A stretch of DNA of 11,793 nucleotides from CAYHWW01 sp964360145. Lineage in GTDB: Bacteria; Bdellovibrionota; UBA1018; CAYHWW01. The notes under the pieces were generated by a model. That model was not told the DNA's origin. It saw nothing but the letters and a program-made list of their open reading frames with translations, and did no database searches. Where the stretch lies: the NCBI GenBank assembly GCA_964360145.1, contig CAYHWW010000103.1:1-11793 (forward strand). The letters are read 5' to 3'. A program made the position numbers and the translations under genes. This document shows, in pieces, positions 6,501 through 11,793 of this stretch (the stretch's first letter is position 1; every line of letters begins with the position of its first letter).

Positions 6501-9175
6501 TAGAGAGCGAAGTCCGAACGTCGGCTGTTCCAATGGGGCACGGCGTTGCTCTCCCGGGCCCGCAGCGCCATGGAGTAGCCTTCGAAATAGGGTATGAGCT
6601 CCGGAGGCACTAAAAGCACGACCCGGCGAGGCCTGCGACTGACGTCCGCCAATTCGTCATGGAGGTCCCGAGCCTGGGGGAAAATGTCATTCTGGTAGTC
6701 CGGCATGGCGCGCAGGCGAGCGGCCTGCTCCTGGACCCGGCGATCATGGGACCAAACACGCCAGGCCGCGCCACGGCTGGAGTAGCCCGGGTCCGGCGTG
6801 GAGACGCGGTTATATTCATCAAACGTCTGATAACGCTGACGCACGCTGGAGTTGCGGTGATTGGGATACACCATGTAGCCGTTGGTGAGACTCAATAACT
6901 CGTAGGTTGCCTCCGTCTCTTCTTTATCCGTCTGCGTGACAAAATAGGATCCGCCCGTTCCGTCAAAACGCAGGCGTGCCTGCACCTCAGGCAACTCCAG
7001 GGGCACCTCAGAGAGAGTGTGTTCCACCAACACGTTAACCCCGAGCTCTCCGTCAGCCTCTTGAATGTTGACGACGTATGCGAAGGTCGGACCATCCTTC
7101 AATGAAATCACATAGAGCCAATTCAGGGGCAGACGCTGCTCTCCGCGATCCCCCTCGGCCAAGGGAGAAAAGAGCGGGAACGCCCGGAAATAGCGAACGC
7201 CTCCAGAAATGTCGAGCCCCCCACCGATGCTGTGAACATCGGCGATTTTTTCATTTTGAAAGGAATTGATCAGCAGCACGGGGTCTACGGCGGTGTTACC
7301 CCGTCCGCGACGGTCCAGGAACATGGCCCGCATGCGCAGCTCACCAAATCTATGAACATTGACATTGACCACTTCCTGCACGGCCGGCGCATCACTCAGC
7401 GCGCGCCGGGGCGAGGGCTGTTCAACCGGCGCATCGATGATCCGGCCCTTCTTCAAGAGCTTTTCTTCGGAGCCTAATACCTGGTAAACCCCCGTGAGAT
7501 CGCTGTACCCACCTTGGGTTTCGTAAACACGATATTCGATATGCTGGTCCAAGGGTATGGTCTGCAGCGGCTGAGGGAAGACCACAGCCAGCGCATTTTC
7601 TTTAATGGAACCCACCAAATCGATGTGGGGAGTGGTCAGACGATGCACCTGGGTGTAATCACCGCCTTCCGCCACCGTGGTAAACGCATCAAACAGTGGT
7701 TGGGCGGGCCCCCGCGGCCAGGAAAGACGGAGGCGAAGCTCCGCGGTGGTGAATGAGCGTTGCGCGACGGTCACTGCCCCTTGCAGCTGCACGCCAAAAT
7801 CGCTGAGAGCCACCTGATAGGCCATGGTGAGACCCGTGCCATCGGCGAACTGCCAGGACACAAGGAGGGTGTTGCTGTGAGGCACATGTGTCCACGAGAT
7901 CGCCGTTGGCGCGCTTTGGGGGCTGGACCTGCCCACGGGGCGAAGCAGCTGTGAATCATATGTGTTTTCCGTGTTATCAAGTTTGCCTACGATGTAGAGC
8001 CTGCCGTCCTCCATGCGCAGAAGAATGAAAGTGCCGTCATCCAAGGAGACCTCATGGGCCTCCATGCAACCACTGGCGTCACAGGCGGCCCGCCCCGACG
8101 CAACGGGGGTGAGGGAGAACAGACCGTCCGCGTGCCATGCACCACCCGGAGCATACACCGCCTCACGGTTACCAGTGATGGGGTCGAAAACGGAAATCAG
8201 CGCGAAATCCCTGCTGCGCTGTGGCATGCCGGCATAGGGCAGTTCAGCGACAGAAAGCTCGCCGGTGATGCCATCGATGAGGGGCAGCCTGCGGCGCTGT
8301 TCTGCAGTCAGTGCAGCGGCGGAACTGCCACCATTGGCCAGGGCCCGCACCATGTCGCGCCAGCGACGCAGTTGCAGTGGTTCGTTGGGCCCACCACTGA
8401 CATAGCGGCGGAGCAATGCGGAGGAATACAAAAAAGTGTTGTTGGCCCGTGGCCCCGTTGGCCCCAACTCCCGGCCCATAACCCGTTGAGCCAACTGGGC
8501 CGCCGGCAGGAAGTTCCAATCGAGAACCACGGGGCGGAATGCGGGTACGAGCACATCGCTCCGGTTGGCGTCCGACCGCAGGGTGAACGCCAGCGTGATG
8601 CCATCACCCTTGGGGGTGGGGGCGCGCAGTGAAACCAGCACGATTTGAGTGCCATCAGAATTGTATCGTTGCTGAATGACCACATCATCCGTTGATAGGA
8701 TGGGCGGCAATGCCACGGTGGTGCCGTCCACGAGGTCGACGACGGCGAAGGCCCCCTCGCCGAGAACGGCGGTGGTGCCCTCCGCCTCGGGGCGGCTCTT
8801 CACCGAGAAGAGATAGAGCTTTCCGTCTACGACCGTGAGCGATTCAAAGCGGTTTGTATGGTTGGAGATGCCTAATTGCTGCAAGATGCCGCCGCGCACG
8901 GGCACCGGCATCACCCGGCCAAGCACCGAGGGCAACCAGGTCAAGGCATCGGGCACGGAGGCATCCCGCACGTAGATGCCGGGGACCCGGGCGGAGCTGT
9001 CGGCCCCCGCCGTGCCCGACTGCTCTTCAATGACGAGCAAGTAAGGCGTCCCCCCGTGGACGGTGCTGGCCACGGTTTCTTCGAAAGCGGCCAAGGCCGA
9101 CACAGCGAAAAGCTGCACTGCGGCAATCAAAAGCAACACTCGATCACTACCCTTACGGGGGAACTGCCTCATCAT
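3590..9175 (-). CDS. Exported beta-rich protein with Clp/Hsp100-like tandem AAA+ module (first AAA degenerate)
   Basis: Second gene of the operon, 1861 residues, unusually long. Residues 1-29 look like a Sec signal peptide (RQFPRKGSDR, a long hydrophobic core, cleavage near SALA). Residues about 31-790 are beta-rich, with recurring units such as VDGKLYLFSV, EDGRLYIVGKL and GAFAVVDLVDGTTV, suggesting a beta-propeller; Cys365 and Cys370 could form a disulfide. From about 840 the order of elements follows ClpA/ClpB. A first AAA-like region (about 846-1130) has lost Walker A (VVLLVPPELIPYFEG), the Walker B acids (PVLLSSIETV) and the arginine finger (AEKFEVV). A linker follows. The second AAA (about 1195-1480) is intact: Walker A GGSGTGKT (Lys1235), Walker B FLVFDDMH (Asp1315-Asp1316, where DE is usual), a GRTIEYPTRN loop, sensor 1 Asn1364, arginine finger at 1408-1409 (SFVRRFGRIV) and sensor 2 DAR (Arg1467). 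Residues 1490-1861 are mostly helical and unrecognised. The likely role is an ATP-driven remodeller; the substrate is unknown. The Clp relationship is inferred from motif order. Confidence 0.82.
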   Translation of the reverse strand: MMRQFPRKGSDRVLLLIAAVQLFAVSALAAFEETVASTVHGGTPYLLVIEEQSGTAGADSSARVPGIYVRDASVPDALTWLPSVLGRVMPVPVRGGILQQLGISNHTNRFESLTVVDGKLYLFSVKSRPEAEGTTAVLGEGAFAVVDLVDGTTVALPPILSTDDVVIQQRYNSDGTQIVLVSLRAPTPKGDGITLAFTLRSDANRSDVLVPAFRPVVLDWNFLPAAQLAQRVMGRELGPTGPRANNTFLYSSALLRRYVSGGPNEPLQLRRWRDMVRALANGGSSAAALTAEQRRRLPLIDGITGELSVAELPYAGMPQRSRDFALISVFDPITGNREAVYAPGGAWHADGLFSLTPVASGRAACDASGCMEAHEVSLDDGTFILLRMEDGRLYIVGKLDNTENTYDSQLLRPVGRSSPQSAPTAISWTHVPHSNTLLVSWQFADGTGLTMAYQVALSDFGVQLQGAVTVAQRSFTTAELRLRLSWPRGPAQPLFDAFTTVAEGGDYTQVHRLTTPHIDLVGSIKENALAVVFPQPLQTIPLDQHIEYRVYETQGGYSDLTGVYQVLGSEEKLLKKGRIIDAPVEQPSPRRALSDAPAVQEVVNVNVHRFGELRMRAMFLDRRGRGNTAVDPVLLINSFQNEKIADVHSIGGGLDISGGVRYFRAFPLFSPLAEGDRGEQRLPLNWLYVISLKDGPTFAYVVNIQEADGELGVNVLVEHTLSEVPLELPEVQARLRFDGTGGSYFVTQTDKEETEATYELLSLTNGYMVYPNHRNSSVRQRYQTFDEYNRVSTPDPGYSSRGAAWRVWSHDRRVQEQAARLRAMPDYQNDIFPQARDLHDELADVSRRPRRVVLLVPPELIPYFEGYSMALRARESNAVPHWNSRRSDFALYNLDKSRASLQEEVINVLTHMRDEGRAGRTRPVLLSSIETVREVGAPKLTMHGGAIDGFMIEESQIAGPSSTMTGDPSLSEETLSRSSPPSMAYWLATEGRQLPLPAFRDSNEAPTYSTLLIGTEEDWTAMLASAPLETSFALAEKFEVVRLQPLARATRESYVLSLFDRPEVRALGYTFSANNLVTEGGEESAAVTSDEARLALASYLVNRTERLCTTNGMPIYQGFLRVLNLLGHDLTTNPRLRRERVLSRATVETLLSKVFPMTLNINLLGPQDPLSILYRHEEGQKPGDEAVFQWHLAGYYGDAKLKRDVINTILSQLQSNDAKPVSSSMIIIGGSGTGKTYLVTTLLYEVLKLKPYRMEASVDSNADAWVFFLPMSRVYDDSTANTPRTSGGIPLSEALKHLDQFLALPNGYRGFLVFDDMHLAPPTVRQRFISKIRSFQDSPTYSITSNGRTIEYPTRNLTPIITMNPTDNQERLNRFKNKDSAEATEMDKILATLSSGDGSNDIDRSFVRRFGRIVDLSEFPAEAKAPQLAVKSRGAAQTILENDSKFVVVSDAAVQLMSTHFAKVDARSFLSAATNALTVPARSRAGSTFIVLPRPETEAEGAAAVGRTSRRFEASGVEAISDIEQFGESRTQLVTLDGSRDFRGKVAMTHFLAENFRRNVYRILLRSLYLDHRFARGRDSQQFWGAPIMQALHDHLSQQRALDVESLGVEPRDLGYTGFDEAAQLRRAMHTYSLEQQIVATELPFMGASRASSAYDQFLGRGTGAARRTRGDVMRQTSDEVAGVLETLLAENIRVPNVRQLPANQRAWLTQLDSDAIDLIDVGGEELVGAVVRFISQIDARSINAEGAGPLSNYEAMRLFFMVLDQSMARMPWGRVTEHMTGVLRAVTTNAALAQLPPVQNYLFEDRASLMVSQDLATMLLLAEGFPFFEGGDGLARRVGFGERCKAWLEPKTPTAPGGGS
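3597..3605 (-). promoter_or_regulatory. Ribosome-binding site fixing the GTG start of the SpoVR-DUF444 gene
   Basis: On the minus strand the sequence reads GGGAGGTGG, a near-perfect Shine-Dalgarno. The GGAGG core (3604 to 3600) lies six bases before the GTG at 3593. It sits inside the last codons of the upstream gene, whose TGA overlaps the GTG. This supports the GTG over the internal ATGs five to seven codons later and keeps the basic n-region of the signal peptide. Confidence 0.8.
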
Positions 9176-9178
9176 GAA

Positions 9179-9185
9179 TCACCTC
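9179..9185 (-). promoter_or_regulatory. Ribosome-binding site of the Clp-like gene, overlapping the upstream stop codon
   Basis: The minus strand reads TGAGGTGATTCATGATG, where the first TGA (9186-9184) is the stop of the PrkA-like gene. The Shine-Dalgarno GAGGTGA shares two bases with that stop. Its GAGG core is six bases before the ATG at 9175 and nine before a second in-frame ATG at 9172, so either could be used; the products differ by one Met. A ribosome terminating on gene 1 sits on this site, which fits translational coupling. Confidence 0.7.
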
Positions 9186-11715
9186 ATGGAGTAGCGGGAG
9201 CGGGCTGAGTAGCCGGCGATGCCCGTACCATCTGAATGGCTTGTGCCGCAGCCGCGGCCGAATAGCCTTTGTGCAAGCGCAGGTAATCCAGAACACCTTG
9301 AATAATGGAGCTTTCCGCATCCGTGGGCCTTGTGCGCCCCGAGCCTTCGTCCAGGCTTTGGACGATGCGGTCAATGCGAGTGTCCATGCTGGCCAGACGC
9401 GCCTCCACCAGGTATTCGGTCACCGCATTGAGCAGAGGTTCATAGCGGCGTTGCACTTGGTTGCCACCAGCCCGGTCGTTGAAGTGGGACTGCATGCGCA
9501 CTTCGCGAATATCGAGGTCCTGACCGTTGAGCCGCCGGTAGATCTCTTTGACTCGAGCAAGACGCTCGACGAGGCGGGCACCAGGGTTCCAACGACCGCG
9601 GCCAGAGCCATTCAAGCCCTCTTGGGTGAGGTCTTCAAACACCTGATCATAGGTATGCTCAAGGTCAGTGCCGTCGGCACCTACCATGGCCGCCATGAGA
9701 TCCAGCTTGAGGGCAGGGATGGTCAAACGCTGAGCCACCGCGGTGGCGATGTTGGAGATTTTTGTGCGCTCCACTTCGCTGCCGCCGAAACGCTTGGTCT
9801 CAAGGATCTGACGGAGCAACAACGGAGTGACGCTATTGCCGTAACCGGGCTTGCGGGCCTCGATGATGGCGGCGCCCAACCACTCAGATGCTTCCCGGGA
9901 GGAAATGCCGAAGCTGCCTTCGCGCAGCCGCCCACTCAGGTTCCAGAACTCCATCAACTGGTCGGCGGAGGGGTTGCCCCGGCCTTCCAGCAGATTAAGA
10001 CGCTCCACGAAGTCACGATAGAGAGGGGCCGGGACATGATCAGAGGTGATGCCGTACTCAGCAAAGGCTCTCGCAAGGGCCTTATCATCAAAGCTCATGC
10101 GGGAAAGAGCAACCACCCGGGACATGAACAGGAGGGAGTGGGGGCTGATGTCGACTTCAGCCACCGCACCATCCGTGGGCCCACCGGCGTCTTCGCCCAC
10201 GAAGGAGCGATAGCGACCGTCTGGCCCCGACCAGGGTTGAGCGGGGTCTTCAGGGCTCACGATGAAGGTTTCCAGGTTGCCGCGACGGACGGGCACCGCC
10301 GTGGCATTGGCATCGCCCAGTGGGACCATCTGCAGCTTGGGCGCTTCATAGGCCAAGATGCGCATGATCTCGTGGGGGCGGATGCTCCAGTTCATCATCA
10401 TGACCACGCCGCGATCGATGATGGGGGGCGTGTGGGTCTTCGCCTTCTCCATGACCTTGATGTAATCGTCGGTGTTGGATGCCGCCATGAACACGATGTC
10501 GAACTCCACGGGCTCGGCACCGTGCAACGAGTAACTCCGAGCCTGAATGGTGTCGAGGAGCGCGTGTTGGAACTCTTCCGAGTTCTTCAGCATTTCGTCA
10601 AAGAAGACGATGCCACCGCTGGCGGCAACGATCTGGCCGTATTGCATGGCCAAGGGGTGGGTGGGCGGCAGTTCCGCGGCAAGCCCCATATTGGGTTGCA
10701 TCATGAGAACACCGAGGTCCACGTTACGGCCTTGGAAGTTGATTTTCACGGAACGACCGTTGGCGCCGCCGATGTCACGGACCACTTGCACGTGGCGCGC
10801 GAGGTATTGCATCTCTTGATCAGCGGTGAGGGCGACACCGCCATTCTCGCTGAGACGATAATGGTCGAGGATGGTTTGGCGGATGAACCGCGTGGGCGGG
10901 CACATGCTGCGCTTGGGGCGCGGCATGCGGCCGATGGCCCGCATCACTTCAGGAGAAATCTGGTTCATGACCGCTTCACGATAAGGCTCGGGCAAGAGAA
11001 CCAAAGGTGAGTCATTGAGCGCATCCCGCTTGTTGGGGATTTTGCCCGTGTGCTCATCCGGCAGATAGAGACGGGCAAGCTCAGGGATGGCATCGAGATT
11101 AGTGAACTCGAAGGTGTACTTATGAAAACGCTCATCGCTTAAGGTCAGGTTGCCATCCAATGCCAAGATGGTTTCGAAACCCTCAGACTTACCGCTGCCC
11201 GGATTGCCGATGGCCAGGGGCACTTTGAGACCGGTCTTGAAGCCGTCTGCTTGCAACTCAAGAAGACCAACAAGGGTTTCGCCCACCCGGGGGTGACCCA
11301 CGAGTTTACGACCACCGGTAACCGCAAGGCCGTCCGAGAGAGCCATGTATTGGGTGATGGTGCCATTGCCCGTCATGGGGTCCCGCACCGTGCGCATGCC
11401 CTGGGATTTGATCTCGTAGAGATAACGCTGCGCAACGCTCATGGCCACAACGGGGCGCAGGGAAGCAAAGGAGTGACCCTCGGCATTGGGAGCGAAAAAC
11501 TCCGAGAGCGTATATCGCTCCGCGGCAGCTCTCGATGAGGCATCGACGCCCTGCCCCGCAGCGGCGCCACCGGAGTGGAACCGTTCGAGCAAGCCGCGGC
11601 AATCATCGGCTGCTGGTGCTTCCACCGCATATGTGTGCTGTGGCGCCCACAGATAGGCAGCGACACAGAAATTCAAGATGACCCCAAGGATGGAACGCGC
11701 CCCGTTGCGTGACAT
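9184..11715 (-). CDS. Exported PrkA/YeaG-like AAA+ ATPase
   Basis: First gene of the operon, 843 residues from ATG 11715. An in-frame TTG at 11718 exists but is only two bases from the Shine-Dalgarno, so ATG is preferred. Residues 1-30 look like a signal peptide (SRNGAR, hydrophobic ILGVILNFCVAAYLW, cleavage near TYA). The AAA+ core covers about 85-460: Walker A GNPGSGKS (Lys176), then a NDSPLVLLPEP segment like the NDxP element of PrkA, Walker B GGIVFFDEML (Asp373, Glu374), sensor 1 AASN (Asn414) and an arginine-finger candidate IIDRG (Arg435). The run from GGIVFFDEML through HALLDTIQ to IIDRG follows the PrkA pattern 'anrGxxEFxEML ... LLdR', and FGISSREASEWL (about 602-613) resembles the family's C-terminal GxSxR helix. 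PrkA proteins are usually about 630-690 residues and cytoplasmic; this one is longer and exported. PrkA has been described both as a serine kinase and, in Bacillus, as an ATP-dependent protease, so activity cannot be assumed. The family call is good; the role is inferred from its partner YeaH/SpoVR gene. Confidence 0.85.
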   Translation of the reverse strand: MSRNGARSILGVILNFCVAAYLWAPQHTYAVEAPAADDCRGLLERFHSGGAAAGQGVDASSRAAAERYTLSEFFAPNAEGHSFASLRPVVAMSVAQRYLYEIKSQGMRTVRDPMTGNGTITQYMALSDGLAVTGGRKLVGHPRVGETLVGLLELQADGFKTGLKVPLAIGNPGSGKSEGFETILALDGNLTLSDERFHKYTFEFTNLDAIPELARLYLPDEHTGKIPNKRDALNDSPLVLLPEPYREAVMNQISPEVMRAIGRMPRPKRSMCPPTRFIRQTILDHYRLSENGGVALTADQEMQYLARHVQVVRDIGGANGRSVKINFQGRNVDLGVLMMQPNMGLAAELPPTHPLAMQYGQIVAASGGIVFFDEMLKNSEEFQHALLDTIQARSYSLHGAEPVEFDIVFMAASNTDDYIKVMEKAKTHTPPIIDRGVVMMMNWSIRPHEIMRILAYEAPKLQMVPLGDANATAVPVRRGNLETFIVSPEDPAQPWSGPDGRYRSFVGEDAGGPTDGAVAEVDISPHSLLFMSRVVALSRMSFDDKALARAFAEYGITSDHVPAPLYRDFVERLNLLEGRGNPSADQLMEFWNLSGRLREGSFGISSREASEWLGAAIIEARKPGYGNSVTPLLLRQILETKRFGGSEVERTKISNIATAVAQRLTIPALKLDLMAAMVGADGTDLEHTYDQVFEDLTQEGLNGSGRGRWNPGARLVERLARVKEIYRRLNGQDLDIREVRMQSHFNDRAGGNQVQRRYEPLLNAVTEYLVEARLASMDTRIDRIVQSLDEGSGRTRPTDAESSIIQGVLDYLRLHKGYSAAAAAQAIQMVRASPATQPAPATP

Positions 11716-11720
11716 CAAAA

Positions 11721-11727
11721 CCCCCTT
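11721..11727 (-). promoter_or_regulatory. Ribosome-binding site of the PrkA-like gene
   Basis: The minus strand reads AAGGGGG-TTTTG-ATG. The purine run at 11727 to 11721 differs from AAGGAGG at one base and is five bases before the ATG at 11715. A TTG immediately in front of the ATG is too close to this site to be the main start. Confidence 0.6.
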
Positions 11728-11744
11728 AAACGTTGATGCACTGG

Positions 11745-11771
11745 ATTAAGAGAGATGATTTAGTGTGTCAA
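11745..11771 (-). promoter_or_regulatory. Candidate sigma-70-type promoter of the operon
   Basis: A perfect -35 hexamer TTGACA lies at 11771 to 11766 on the minus strand. The best -10 match is CTTAAT (11750 to 11745, four of six bases), with a short 15-base spacer. Initiation would fall around 11738, giving a leader of about 20 bases before the ATG at 11715 with room for the ribosome-binding site. The weak point is the -10 and its spacing. The window ends 22 bases further upstream, so other promoter or operator elements could lie outside it. Confidence 0.4.
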
Positions 11772-11793
11772 CCTGGCGCAGCAATTTCTTTGT

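Noticed and set aside
9241..11010. 589-codon open frame on the plus strand
   Set aside because: It lies fully antisense to the PrkA-like gene, which has Walker A/B motifs, a signal peptide and a ribosome-binding site. The plus-strand translation has no recognisable domain; long antisense frames are common in GC-rich coding DNA.

Overview
The window is almost filled by one three-gene operon on the minus strand, read from about 11715 down to 453. To its left are a convergent intergenic region of about 280 bases (174-452) and the last 56 codons of a plus-strand gene (1-173). Base composition is GC-rich (about 60% by eye). Strong Shine-Dalgarno sites, type I signal peptides and high-GC codon use point to a Gram-negative bacterium. 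Nothing in the window identifies the lineage.

The operon begins just downstream of a TTGACA promoter-like element (11745-11771). Gene order in transcription is: (1) an AAA+ ATPase related to PrkA/YeaG (9184-11715); (2) an 1861-residue protein with a large beta-rich N-terminal region followed by a Clp/Hsp100-like double AAA+ module, in which the first AAA looks dead and the second intact (3590-9175); (3) a 1046-residue fusion of a SpoVR/YcgB-like domain to a YeaH/DUF444-type von Willebrand A (VWA) domain with an intact MIDAS metal site (453-3593). Genes 1 and 2 are 8 bases apart. Genes 2 and 3 overlap by 4 bases (GTGA). The three products are therefore probably made together.

The main result is that this operon looks like a rebuilt, exported form of the widespread cytoplasmic PrkA(YeaG)-YeaH-SpoVR(YcgB) trio. 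All three proteins start with a convincing Sec-type signal sequence, and in each case the start codon in front of it has a good ribosome-binding site. The SpoVR and YeaH partners are fused into one chain, and a Clp-like ATPase carrying a probable beta-propeller has been added. ATP-driven machines are not expected outside the cytoplasm, so the location and energy source of this system are open questions.

Family assignments come from motif order and alignment from memory, not from a database search. The signal peptides, catalytic motifs, gene spacing and ribosome-binding sites are read directly from the sequence. The biological function is unknown. A working idea is an AAA+/VWA remodelling complex at the cell envelope.
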